Shown here: one piece after another, positions 1 to 8,648 of the stretch
Layout: each line of letters starts with the position of its first letter
Numbering within the stretch: position 1 is the stretch's first letter
NCBI GenBank assembly: GCA_039026375.1
Contig: JBCCML010000001.1
Coordinates: 1 to 64,000, forward strand
Direction of reading: 5' to 3'
Length of the DNA: 64,000 nt
From: Thermohalobaculum sp039026375
GTDB lineage: Bacteria; Pseudomonadota; Alphaproteobacteria; Rhodobacterales; Rhodobacteraceae
The notes under the pieces: model-generated
Database searches by the model: none
Seen by the model: the letters and a program-made list of their open reading frames with translations, nothing else
What the model was told of the DNA's origin: nothing
Program-made: the position numbers and the translations under genes

Positions 1-75
1 GACCATCCGCTTCTCGTCGTCCGACCACTTCCTGCGTTTGCGCCGCTTCACCAATCCGGGCCTCGTAGTGTCCAT
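1..75 (-). mobile_element. Insertion-sequence transposase, 5' end only (runs off the window)
   Basis: Read on the minus strand from the ATG at 75, the first 25 codons give a very basic start (MDTTRPGLVKRRKRRKWS) followed by DDEKRMV. A run of Lys/Arg leading into W-S-D-D-E-K-R is typical of the N-terminal helix-turn-helix of IS3- or IS66-type transposase subunits. The rest lies outside the window, so family and integrity cannot be decided. The nearby inverted repeat at 66-94 probably belongs to the end of the same element. The family assignment is an inference from a short stretch. Confidence 0.55.
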
Positions 76-94
76 TTAACCTAAGCGGACACTA
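66..94. repeat. 8-bp inverted repeat at the presumed IS end
   Basis: TAGTGTCC (66-73) and GGACACTA (87-94) are perfect inverse complements separated by 13 bases. They overlap the start codon of the transposase fragment, so this may be the terminal repeat or a regulatory palindrome of the insertion sequence. The true element boundary cannot be fixed without the other end. Confidence 0.5.
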
Positions 95-254
95 TCCCTC
101 ATTAGCGAGCCCGGGCAGAGCAGTCAGACCGGACGGGTACAGACCAAGCACGTTGAGGGGACCCAAAAACTGAACCTTAACAGGCAATCAAGTCGACCGA
201 TCTTCCAGATCCATCCGCTGAACGTTTAGATGGCGTGACAGCGATAGCTATTGA

Positions 255-1925
255 TCATGACGGGTTTGCCTGTGCTCCGGCTCTCAATAAACACGTCACC
301 ACTGCATCTTCTAACGCTTGAAAACTCGCATCGACGATGTTCGGAGAGACGCCAACGGTGGAAAAAACGCCCTGACCGTCGCTAGAGTCAATCATTACGC
401 GGGTTACGGCTTCAGTGCCGCCGTTGAGGATCCGAACCTTGAAATCCACAAGCTTCAATCGGTCGACAGTGTTCTGATACCGACCCAGATCCTTAAGCAG
501 CGCTCGTGACAACGCGTTGACCGGGCCTTGGTCCGATTTCGTTATGGGATCCTGACTTTCAGATGCGGAAATCATCCGCTCCCCATCGACATGCAAGACG
601 ACCACAGCCTCAGAGACGGTCATCGCAACGCCGTCAACTGTCTCACGCCGTTCTGCACTGACGCGGTAACGCTCCACTTCAAAGAATCTATGCAAGAGCC
701 CGAGCGACCGACGCGCCAGTAATTCGAAAGATGCGCCAGCCGCATCGTAGGCAAAACCGTTATCTTCTCGTTCTTTGACGAGCTGTAGCAATCCGCTAAG
801 ACGCTTATCAGTTTTGTCGACCATAATCCCCGCCTTGGCGAGGCGTTGGATCAAGTTTGATCGCCCGGCTTGGTTGGACATCGGAATCACGCGCTCATTG
901 CCGACGCTGGATGGCTCGACGTGTTCGTACGTGCGCGGATCTTTCAAAATGGCTGATGCGTGAAGGCCGGATTTGTGGGCGAACGCAGCTGAACCAACAT
1001 ATGGCGCCTGCCGATCAGAAACCCGATTCAAGACCTCGTCCAGCATCAAACTCGCTGCACGCAGTTTCGGAAGCGCAGGCGCGTCGATACCGGTTTCCAA
1101 GACGCTGTTGTATCGTGTTTTGAGAACGAGAGTTGGGATCAGCGACGTCAGATTTGCATTTCCACAGCGCTCCCCGAGCCCGTTCAACGTGCCTTGAACC
1201 TGACGGGCACCTGCCTCGATCGCTGATAGACTACCGGCAACTGCATTCTCGGTGTCGTTGTGCGTATGAATGCCTAACTGGCCACCGGGAATCACTTGGC
1301 AAAGAGCATCGACGACGTCACCGATTTCGCCCGGTAAAGAACCTCCGTTTGTGTCGCACAGAACCACCCAACGGGCGCCACCTTCGAGCGCCGCTTCCAG
1401 GCAGGCGCGCGCGTAACTGGGATTGGCTTTGTACCCATCGAAGAAATGCTCGGCATCGAAGATTGCTTCGCGGCCCTGCTTGCTGAGCTCCTGAAATGAC
1501 TCTCTGATGTTTGTCAGGTTGTCTTGCACAGAGATGCCCAAGGCCTCTGTGACGTGAAAGTCATGCGCCTTACCCACGAGGCAGACGCTTGCTGTGCCAG
1601 CGTTGATGACTTCTGCCAGTATCTCGTCATTCGCGGCGGATCGTCCGCTGCGCTTCGTCATTCCGAAGGCGAGCAGACGCGCACGGGTCTTTGGCGCCTT
1701 AGAAAAAAACTCGCTATCAGTCGGATTGGCGCCGGGCCAGCCACCCTCAATATAATCGACCCCAAGGTCATCGAGAGCCTGAGCAATTCGGATCTTGTCC
1801 TTGACCGAAAAGTCCACGCCCTGTGTCTGCTGTCCATCGCGAAGCGTCGTGTCAAAAACGTAGAGACGTTCACGCAAGTCGGCGGCTCCGCTTTGGTTCA
1901 ATTCCGGTTGCTCCAAGAGTGTCAT
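255..1925 (-). CDS. cimA: Citramalate synthase / 2-isopropylmalate synthase-family enzyme (CimA type)
   Basis: This 556-residue protein condenses acetyl-CoA with a 2-oxo acid; the CimA branch uses pyruvate to give (R)-citramalate for isoleucine synthesis. It opens with the DRE-TIM signature (FDTTLRDGQQTQG, residues ~24-36), has the metal-binding HTHND motif near residue 220 and the GLGERCGN motif that follows, and ends with a LeuA-type allosteric/dimerisation domain. The form TLRDGQQTQG and the length of about 550 fit CimA better than LeuA. A separate canonical leuA is present at 15311. Its ATG overlaps the cysS stop (ATGA), so the two are translationally coupled at the end of a minus-strand gene row. 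Substrate choice (pyruvate versus another oxo acid) is inferred from the family. Confidence 0.88.
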   Translation of the reverse strand: MTLLEQPELNQSGAADLRERLYVFDTTLRDGQQTQGVDFSVKDKIRIAQALDDLGVDYIEGGWPGANPTDSEFFSKAPKTRARLLAFGMTKRSGRSAANDEILAEVINAGTASVCLVGKAHDFHVTEALGISVQDNLTNIRESFQELSKQGREAIFDAEHFFDGYKANPSYARACLEAALEGGARWVVLCDTNGGSLPGEIGDVVDALCQVIPGGQLGIHTHNDTENAVAGSLSAIEAGARQVQGTLNGLGERCGNANLTSLIPTLVLKTRYNSVLETGIDAPALPKLRAASLMLDEVLNRVSDRQAPYVGSAAFAHKSGLHASAILKDPRTYEHVEPSSVGNERVIPMSNQAGRSNLIQRLAKAGIMVDKTDKRLSGLLQLVKEREDNGFAYDAAGASFELLARRSLGLLHRFFEVERYRVSAERRETVDGVAMTVSEAVVVLHVDGERMISASESQDPITKSDQGPVNALSRALLKDLGRYQNTVDRLKLVDFKVRILNGGTEAVTRVMIDSSDGQGVFSTVGVSPNIVDASFQALEDAVVTCLLRAGAQANPS

Positions 1926-3367
1926 CTTAGCGCTTCCAGTTTGCTGCGATCAAAGTCCTGGGTGAGATGCCATTCGGTGCCCGCAGACGTGTCCTTTACA
2001 TTGACACCTGCGGCCACGAAGCCGTCGCGTATTGCGTCGGCACGGGCAAAGTCCTTGGCATTCCGAGCAGCGTAACGATCGGACAAGAGAGACTCGATCA
2101 GGTCCGCAACGTCTCCGTCGGCTACGGGTGCTTCGTTCCATCCGCCGAGAGCGTCGGTAAGCAACCCCAGCATCTGAGCCGACGCCCTCAAGGCCGGATA
2201 ATCACCATCGGCGGAGAGCTTGTGCAGCTCTGCAATGGCGCGAGGCGTGTTCAGGTCGTCGGTGAGAGCGGCGACGACTGAACGTGCAGCAGTAGAAGGT
2301 TCCACGCCATCTGTCTGATTTCTCCAACGATTGAGCGCTCCCCGCGCCTCCTCGACCCGCTTGGAAGTCCAATCAAGTGGTTGTCGATAGTGGGTGGACA
2401 GCAGGACGAACCGGATAATCTCGCCAGGAACTCCTTGATCCAAAAGATCACGGACAGTGAAGAAGTTGCCGAGGCTCTTGGACATCTTCTCACCCTCCAC
2501 CCGCAGCATTTCGTTGTGCATCCACCAATTTGCCAGGCGCTCCGTCCCATGCGCACAGCGGCTCTGCGCCAGCTCGTTCTCATGGTGCGGAAATTGGAGA
2601 TCAATTCCGCCTGCATGAATATCAAACACATGTGGCGCAGCGATTGCAGCGTCTGAAAGAGTCCCCTCTGAAGACGGTTCCTCCCATAGCAACTGATCAG
2701 CCATCGCCGAGCATTCGATGTGCCACCCAGGACGACCGCGTCCCCACGGGCTATCCCAGCCTGGCTGCTCGGCGGTTGACGGCTTCCAAAGCACAAAATC
2801 CATCGGCCCTTTCTTGTAGGGCGCCACCTCGACCCGAGAGCCAGCGATCATGTCGTCAGTTGATCGCCGCGAAAGCTCTCCGTACTTCTCAAAACTATCG
2901 ACCGAAAAGAGGGCATGACCCTGCGCTTCGTACGCGTGACCTTTCGCGATTAGCTCTTCGATTATCGTAACCATTGGTTCGATGTACTCAGTGCATCGTG
3001 GCTCATGATCTGGCCGCAATGCCCCCAACGCATCTGTATCTTGATGATACCATTCAATCGTCTCGTCTGTGATACGCCGCGTTGCTGCTTCAAGGCTTTC
3101 GTTCGACCCAATGGTCGCAACCGCCTTGTCGATGATTTTGTCATCCACATCTGTGAAGTTCCGGACGTAAGTCACATGATCGCTGCCATACACGTGCCGC
3201 AGCAGACGATAGACCATATCGAAAACGACAACCGGACGGGCATTTCCGATATGTGCGCGATCGTAAACAGTTGGACCGCACACATACATCCGTACGTTGT
3301 TCGGATCGATCGGTTCAAAAGCGTCCTTTGAGCGGGTGCGCGTATTGTATAGCCTGAGTTCAGTCAT
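1922..3367 (-). CDS. cysS: Cysteinyl-tRNA synthetase
   Basis: Class I aminoacyl-tRNA synthetase that charges tRNA-Cys in the cytoplasm. The 481-residue protein has the Zn-ligand Cys30 in YVCGPTVYD, the HIGN signature at residues 39-42, and GEKMSKSLGN (KMSKS loop) near residue 290. Two further Zn-site pieces are visible, WHIECSAM and GGIDLQFPHHENE. The length is typical for bacterial CysS. Its stop overlaps the start of the CimA-type gene by four bases. A 157-bp gap separates it from the GGDEF-like gene upstream, so it may have its own promoter. Confidence 0.95.
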   Translation of the reverse strand: MTELRLYNTRTRSKDAFEPIDPNNVRMYVCGPTVYDRAHIGNARPVVVFDMVYRLLRHVYGSDHVTYVRNFTDVDDKIIDKAVATIGSNESLEAATRRITDETIEWYHQDTDALGALRPDHEPRCTEYIEPMVTIIEELIAKGHAYEAQGHALFSVDSFEKYGELSRRSTDDMIAGSRVEVAPYKKGPMDFVLWKPSTAEQPGWDSPWGRGRPGWHIECSAMADQLLWEEPSSEGTLSDAAIAAPHVFDIHAGGIDLQFPHHENELAQSRCAHGTERLANWWMHNEMLRVEGEKMSKSLGNFFTVRDLLDQGVPGEIIRFVLLSTHYRQPLDWTSKRVEEARGALNRWRNQTDGVEPSTAARSVVAALTDDLNTPRAIAELHKLSADGDYPALRASAQMLGLLTDALGGWNEAPVADGDVADLIESLLSDRYAARNAKDFARADAIRDGFVAAGVNVKDTSAGTEWHLTQDFDRSKLEALR

Positions 3368-3524
3368 GGCTTTTGCCCTCGGGTGCTGCCCGCGGCTGGC
3401 TTTTCGATCGTGTGAACAAGATGAAGCGCCGCGGACTTAATGTCAGCGGATAATGCAAATCTCGCAAGTGTTCAGCGTCAACTTCATGTGTGCCGGGTAC
3501 GCTGCTCCGCCCGACGCGTCAAGC

Positions 3525-4124
3525 TCAAACCTCGACGAAGGCAATGCGGTCCGGTTCGTTCAACGCGTCCACAAGTGCAATGAATGCCGAGCCAAGATAC
3601 TCATGACCCTGCGCACCTTCTTGATAAATCGTAGCGGATGCGCCGATGTCAGCTTCAATTCCCATCTCAGTCAAGGCTTGGCGTACACGGCGCGCTGCAG
3701 ACACGATTGCCTCTCTGGATCCGCTTTCCGGCAGCAGCATGACGAGAGTTGTGTCTATGCAACGATAGCACGCATCCAGCTCTCGCACCGTGCCAGACAG
3801 CTGGCGTAAAACACCATCAACCTGTTCGGGCCTGTGCGTGTCACAAAGAGATGCCAGATCTAGGCGTATCGCTAGAATCCCAAGATCCCGGTAACGTCGA
3901 CGCTCGTCAAGCGCGCGTCCTAAGGCATATGGAGAGCGAAATCCGGTATGGGCTTCGATCTCAAGCACACGCAGCATTTCTGGTATGCCAATCACCACTC
4001 GACCTTGATCGTCCATTTCAACACTGTCTGGACCGATCCCGAACGCCCCAAGTCGATCTAGCACCTCGTCAAACGGCACCGACATGTTCACGCGCATTTG
4101 GGACCGTTCGGCTGCACTTTGCAT
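3525..4124 (-). CDS. Degenerate GGDEF-like domain protein
   Basis: This 199-residue soluble protein has a C-terminal half shaped like a diguanylate cyclase domain: a strand-like RDLGILAIRLD segment, a following helix, then a beta-hairpin and a VSAARRVRQAL helix. Where a GGDEF motif should sit, the sequence reads C-I-D-T-T (residues 122-126) followed by LVMLLPES, matching the usual strand after GGDEF. The active-site and inhibitory-site residues are therefore gone, and it would be a non-catalytic nucleotide sensor or scaffold rather than a cyclase. No membrane segment or receiver domain is seen. It stands alone between cysS and gltX. The family assignment rests on pattern similarity only. Confidence 0.5.
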   Translation of the reverse strand: MQSAAERSQMRVNMSVPFDEVLDRLGAFGIGPDSVEMDDQGRVVIGIPEMLRVLEIEAHTGFRSPYALGRALDERRRYRDLGILAIRLDLASLCDTHRPEQVDGVLRQLSGTVRELDACYRCIDTTLVMLLPESGSREAIVSAARRVRQALTEMGIEADIGASATIYQEGAQGHEYLGSAFIALVDALNEPDRIAFVEV

Positions 4125-4253
4125 AACTAAGCCTCAGTTTCGCTCTGTCGTGCAGAGTTAAACCAGCTTGGTTTGCAAAGAGTTGCCGAGCGGCGGGTCG
4201 AATCTGACACTTCACGAAACTAGTCATGACAAAACTGTTGAACCGGAGCGTGC

Positions 4254-5585
4254 TCAATCCTCTCCCGCAATGCGCACACGCTTCAACAGAGGCATCATCA
4301 AGGCCATGTCCGGCCCACGATCCATGCCTGTCAGGGCCCGGCGCAGCGGTTGAAACAATCCACGCCCCTTGCGGCCGGTCGCATCTTTCACAGCCGCGGT
4401 CCAAGCACCCCAGGTGTTTCTGTCCCAGGGGCGTGGCGGAATCATCGAAGCGGCTTGCGTCACGAAGTCTGCATCTTCATCAGCCACGATCGGATTGGCG
4501 CCCTCTTGACACACTGACCACCAACTCTTCGCATCTGCTAGCCTATCCAAATTGGGGCCCACGGCTGCCCAAAATTCGGGAACGCTGTCCTCCGGCATGC
4601 CCAGAGCGATCAGCCGATCCTGCACTGCGCCCGTCGGCAGGGCTCGCAACGTCTTGGCCGAATGAAGCGCTAAGTCTTCCACGTCAAATTTGGTGGGCGA
4701 CATCCCGAAGTGCTCAATCTTAAAGCTCTCAACTAAGGGGCCGCGCTCCGTGAAAACCTCGACGGGAAGTGAGGCACCAAGCCTTGCCATGTAGGCGACC
4801 AAAGCCTCTGGCTCTATCCCTCGTTCTCGCAGGTCCTTCAGCGCAAGTGTTCCGAGTCGCTTCGACAGCGCGCCACCATCAACATCGGTCAACAGTGAAT
4901 TGTGTGCAAACGTCGGCGGTTCGCTGCCCAACGCACGGAAAATCTGCACCTGAGCACCCGAGTTTGTCACGTGATCCGCCCCCCGCACCACATGTGTGAC
5001 GCCCATCTCGGCATCATCGACAACAGAGGCAAGTGTATAGAGCAGTTGGCCATCTGCTCTGATCAACACAGGGTCGGACAGGCTGGCCGCATCAATTCGT
5101 TGCGGACCACGGATCAGGTCGTCGAAGTGGACGGCTTCACGGTCCAGCAGGAAACGCCATGCGCCGTCGCCGCGCTCTGCCCGTAGCGTCGTCTTCTGGG
5201 CCTCGCTCAGCGCCAATGCTGCACGGTCATAGACTGGCGGACGTCCTGCGTTTAGTTGTTTCTTCCGCTTGAGATCCAGCTCCAACGGAGTCTCGAACGC
5301 TTCATATAGGCGACCATCGGCGCGCAACTTATCCGCGGCCGCGTGGTAGCGATCGAAGCGATCCGACTGGCGCTCCTCGCGATCCCAAGTCAGTCCTAGC
5401 CATTCCAGGTCACGGCGGATTTGGTCAGCATACTCCTGGCGAGATCTCTCGGGGTCAGTATCGTCGATGCGTAAGATGAATGTGCCATCGAGCTTGCGCG
5501 CCAGCAGCCAATTCAGCACCGCCGTCCGCAGGTTGCCCACATGCAGATAGCCTGTGGGTGAAGGTGCAAAGCGCGTGACCGTCAT
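4254..5585 (-). CDS. gltX: Glutamyl-tRNA synthetase
   Basis: Class I synthetase that attaches glutamate to tRNA-Glu and, in many alphaproteobacteria, also to tRNA-Gln. The 443-residue protein starts with TRFAPSPTGYLHVGN (HIGH-type motif at residues 15-18) and carries the second signature as GGALSKRLGTLAL, where LSKR replaces KMSKS. It is slightly shorter than most GltX proteins (~465-480) and may be one of two GltX copies, as is usual in this class. Its ATG overlaps the stop of the upstream membrane-protein gene (ATGA), implying co-transcription with nadE and the two membrane genes. Confidence 0.93.
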   Translation of the reverse strand: MTVTRFAPSPTGYLHVGNLRTAVLNWLLARKLDGTFILRIDDTDPERSRQEYADQIRRDLEWLGLTWDREERQSDRFDRYHAAADKLRADGRLYEAFETPLELDLKRKKQLNAGRPPVYDRAALALSEAQKTTLRAERGDGAWRFLLDREAVHFDDLIRGPQRIDAASLSDPVLIRADGQLLYTLASVVDDAEMGVTHVVRGADHVTNSGAQVQIFRALGSEPPTFAHNSLLTDVDGGALSKRLGTLALKDLRERGIEPEALVAYMARLGASLPVEVFTERGPLVESFKIEHFGMSPTKFDVEDLALHSAKTLRALPTGAVQDRLIALGMPEDSVPEFWAAVGPNLDRLADAKSWWSVCQEGANPIVADEDADFVTQAASMIPPRPWDRNTWGAWTAAVKDATGRKGRGLFQPLRRALTGMDRGPDMALMMPLLKRVRIAGED

Positions 5586-6196
5586 TTACTCATCCACTCA
5601 TAGTCATCTAAATCCCGGGGCGCGTGATCCTTGAACGCTTGCAGGACGTCAAGGATTGGCGCGCCGACGAAGGGGTGCAAAATGCAGAGACCTGGGCGGT
5701 TGTGGAATGTATTTAACCAGATCTCAAACCGTTGATCCCAGGTCAAGCTGTCCCGCGAAAGGCCCTGTCGCAACAGGATACCAACCCAACGCGATTGACG
5801 GCGCTTGATCAGCAGCGAGATGCCTGTTGGCTCCCAATACCGGAAGGCTTCCACGTCATCCCAAGCAACTTCTATCCAGCCACGGAAGCCCAGAGCCATC
5901 CCAAACCCGTCCGGTCCAACTCGCAGCAATAGGCCGCTACGATTGCCCTTCTTCAAGAAGTACCAGGCCAGTACCGCAAAGCAGATTGATGCTGTGGCGG
6001 AGACGCTGCGCCAAAGCGGAGACAGTCCTTCAATCTGGGTTTGATTGATCAGAAACATGAAGGCAAGCACGCCGCAAAGACCACCCGCAACGAGACGCGA
6101 GCCCGGCTTGCCATCGAACTCAGCGACTTCAGATCGGCGTTTGTGACGCGCACGCATGTCTGATAGGCGCGATTTGATCTTAGGCACGCGAATCAT
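5582..6196 (-). CDS. Two-TM membrane protein, probably PH-like cytoplasmic domain (upstream partner of gltX)
   Basis: This 204-residue protein has a basic N-terminus (MIRVPKIKSRLSDMRARHKR), two hydrophobic segments at about residues 35-90, then a beta-rich soluble domain with G-F-R-G-W-I-E-V-A-W-D-D-V. This two-helix hairpin plus beta domain resembles the small bacterial PH-domain membrane proteins. The start at 6196 is chosen because its ATG overlaps the stop of the gene before it (ATGA). Reading further upstream would overlap that gene by 250 bases. The next gene upstream has the same architecture, so the two look like diverged paralogues. Function is unknown. Confidence 0.7.
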   Translation of the reverse strand: MIRVPKIKSRLSDMRARHKRRSEVAEFDGKPGSRLVAGGLCGVLAFMFLINQTQIEGLSPLWRSVSATASICFAVLAWYFLKKGNRSGLLLRVGPDGFGMALGFRGWIEVAWDDVEAFRYWEPTGISLLIKRRQSRWVGILLRQGLSRDSLTWDQRFEIWLNTFHNRPGLCILHPFVGAPILDVLQAFKDHAPRDLDDYEWMSK

Positions 6197-6735
6197 TGAG
6201 CAGCCTGCCAAGTCTTGACTAGGGCGGCATGAACATCTTCGACTGAATTGGCCAGCCAGTGACCTGGAATGGTGAGCGCCGGTCCTCCCTTTTTCATCCG
6301 GTACTCTTCGAGCATACTCAGGGGGCGACCAAAATCCTGAATGACACTCTCGGGCTCGACCAAGTCCACCCCGATCCGGGAACCCAGCCATCCCTGGTCC
6401 AGTCGCAGGTTGGCCACGCGGTGCCAGGCCAAAGGTCCCTGCCAACGACCACCGATCCCGAAATGTAGTTCGTAGGCATCCGCCCGCAACGCTAGACCCG
6501 CCCGTCGACGGTCGCCGACTACGCCCGCGAACCCCAGTGGCAGCGCGATCAATACCAAGGCCGAGAGCACGAAGTATCCCACGGTCGCGCTCCGACCCTC
6601 CAGATTGCCATCAAATCCAGGAAGCTCGACGCCCAACACAATCCAAATACCAACCGCAGCGCCACCCAGAAGTTGCACCCAAGCCGTTGCCCGACTGAGC
6701 ACGGAGGCTCGGACGATGTACGCAACCGGGCTCAT
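6193..6735 (-). CDS. Two-TM membrane protein, paralogue-like neighbour of 5582-6196
   Basis: This 180-residue protein starts MSPVAYIVRASVLSRATAW. Two hydrophobic segments lie at about 20-37 and 52-73, followed by a beta-rich domain ending ALTIPGHWLANSVEDVHAAL, where a helix follows a short strand as in PH-like folds. It shares topology and size with the next gene downstream, with little sequence identity by eye. It lies 34 bp after nadE and overlaps the following gene by four bases. An ATG at 6735 is preferred over the TTG one codon upstream; no strong Shine-Dalgarno is visible. Function is unknown; a paired membrane complex is possible. Confidence 0.68.
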   Translation of the reverse strand: MSPVAYIVRASVLSRATAWVQLLGGAAVGIWIVLGVELPGFDGNLEGRSATVGYFVLSALVLIALPLGFAGVVGDRRRAGLALRADAYELHFGIGGRWQGPLAWHRVANLRLDQGWLGSRIGVDLVEPESVIQDFGRPLSMLEEYRMKKGGPALTIPGHWLANSVEDVHAALVKTWQAAQ

Positions 6736-6769
6736 CAAACGACGTCCAAAAATCGCGGTGCCCGTTGCA

Positions 6770-8461
6770 TTAAGTGCGATCCCGCCACTTATTCACGATT
6801 GGATAGCGGCGGTCTAACCAGAAGGCGCGCGCGGTCAGCTTAACACCCGGGGCAGATTGAAATCGCTTATACTCGTTGATGTAGAGCAGGTGCTGAACCT
6901 GCATAACTGTCTCGCGCGGGTGGCCGGACGCAACGATTTCTGCTGTGGAAAGTTGATCCTCAACCAATTGGCGCAGGATGTCGTCCAGCACATCGTACGG
7001 CGGCAGCGTGTCCTGGTCTGTCTGGTCGGGTCGAAGCTCCGCCGAAGGTGGCTTCTGCAGAATGTTCTGCGGAATTACTTCTCCGGCCGGCCCCTTCATC
7101 CACATCTGGTGGGTCTGATTGCGCCAGCGGCAGCACTCAAACACACGTGTCTTGTAGAGATCTTTGATCGGATTGTAGGCGCCGTTCATGTCGCCGTAGA
7201 TTGTACAATAACCTACTGCCATTTCGGACTTGTTGCCGGTGGTCAGGAGCAATTCGCCGAACTTGTTAGACATGGCCATCAACGTGAGGCCCCGAAGGCG
7301 TGACTGCCAGTTCTCCTCGGTCACACCCTCTGGTAGCCCCTCGAAAAATGGGGCCAACATCCCTTCGACGGCGTCGACGCCGTCTGAGATCGGAACCGTT
7401 TGCAATGTGATGCCGATCCGGGCCGCCAATTCCTCGGCGTCAGTCAACGAGCCTTCAGATGAATACCTGGATGGCAGCCGGACGCAGCGAACGTTCTCTG
7501 GTCCCAGCGCGTCCGCTGCAACCGTTGCCACAATCGCCGAATCCACCCCACCTGAAAGGCCCAACAAGACCTTCGAAAAACCGGACTTGTGCACATAATC
7601 CTTCGTCGCCTCGACCATTGCCCGGTAGTCCAGCGCCCAAGGTTCGGGCAAGGGCGCTAGCTCGCTGTCGGAAATCCGCCAACCATCTGGCGTTCGGTGC
7701 ACGTCGATAATGCGGGTGTGTTCGTCAAAGAATGGCATTTGCATTGCCAGCTTGCCGCCGGGGTTCAATGCAAATGAGCCGCCATCAAACACTTGATCGT
7801 CCTGCCCGCCGACCAAGTTCAAATAGATCACTGGCAGACCCGTCTCGACGGCCCTAGCCACCATGTGACCCATGCGAATGTCGTGCTTGCCGCGATGGTA
7901 GGGTGAGCCGTTGGGGGAGATCAGGATCTCCGCCCCCGCCTCTTCTAACGTCTCAGCAACGTCTGGGAACCAAAGGTCTTCGCAGATGGGGATACCGACA
8001 CGGCAGCCAGCGATCTCAATTGGGCCAGGCGCCGGGCCTTCTAAGTAGAGGCGTTTCTCATCGAAAACCCCATAGTTCGGCCGATGGTGCTTGCGGAAAG
8101 TGGCGCGCACCCCACCGTCCTGGCACAGCATCACGGCGTTGTAAGCGCCTGCATGATCCTGGCCTGGTTCCGTCGTGCTGCCCGCAATAGGTGCGCCAAC
8201 CGCGATGGCAGGCCCGTCCACAGCAGTCGCTTTGGACAATGTCTCAACAGCTCCCCAGCAATCGCGCAGGAAAGCGGGCCGAACCGACAAATCCAACAAC
8301 TGATAGCCAGACAGGAACATTTCCGGCAACATGACAAGGTCGACCCCTGCAGCTCGTCCAGCTGCCAGCGCAGCTTGCGCCTGGGCCAGATTTCCGGCGA
8401 TATCTCCCGCGATCGGGTTTGCCTGGACCAGCGCGATGCGTAGTCGATCGGATTCGGCCAT
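6770..8461 (-). CDS. nadE: Glutamine-dependent NAD+ synthetase
   Basis: Makes NAD+ from deamido-NAD+, ATP and glutamine in the cytoplasm. The 563-residue protein has an N-terminal nitrilase-type glutaminase domain with the Glu-Lys-Cys triad visible in EMFLSGYQ, KHHRPNYG and GIPICEDLW. The C-terminal synthetase domain carries the ATP pyrophosphatase loop LGLSGGVDSA near residue 300. Length fits the two-domain bacterial form. It heads a minus-strand row that continues through two membrane proteins into gltX. It is divergent from the MORN lipoprotein across a 187-bp spacer. Confidence 0.95.
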   Translation of the reverse strand: MAESDRLRIALVQANPIAGDIAGNLAQAQAALAAGRAAGVDLVMLPEMFLSGYQLLDLSVRPAFLRDCWGAVETLSKATAVDGPAIAVGAPIAGSTTEPGQDHAGAYNAVMLCQDGGVRATFRKHHRPNYGVFDEKRLYLEGPAPGPIEIAGCRVGIPICEDLWFPDVAETLEEAGAEILISPNGSPYHRGKHDIRMGHMVARAVETGLPVIYLNLVGGQDDQVFDGGSFALNPGGKLAMQMPFFDEHTRIIDVHRTPDGWRISDSELAPLPEPWALDYRAMVEATKDYVHKSGFSKVLLGLSGGVDSAIVATVAADALGPENVRCVRLPSRYSSEGSLTDAEELAARIGITLQTVPISDGVDAVEGMLAPFFEGLPEGVTEENWQSRLRGLTLMAMSNKFGELLLTTGNKSEMAVGYCTIYGDMNGAYNPIKDLYKTRVFECCRWRNQTHQMWMKGPAGEVIPQNILQKPPSAELRPDQTDQDTLPPYDVLDDILRQLVEDQLSTAEIVASGHPRETVMQVQHLLYINEYKRFQSAPGVKLTARAFWLDRRYPIVNKWRDRT

Positions 8462-8570
8462 GACTGCTCCGGACTTTGCTATCGCTCAGCGGTCTAAGCC
8501 CACGCGGCCGGCCCCGCAAGCTGCGGCGACAAAGAGCCCATCTCGGCCGGTGAGAAAGCACTATTGGTCG

Positions 8571-8599
8571 TTGTAAGAGCCTGGCTACCGGCCTAGAGT
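8571..8599 (+). promoter_or_regulatory. Candidate sigma-70-type promoter for the MORN genes
   Basis: TTGTAA (8571-8576) and TAGAGT (8594-8599) are separated by exactly 17 bases and lie about 50 bp upstream of the lipoprotein start at 8649. The match to consensus is partial and no experimental start is known. Confidence 0.3.
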
Positions 8600-8648
8600 G
8601 CCGCTCAAACGCAGATCGTACATCAAAACGGCAACGGGCGAAGATATC

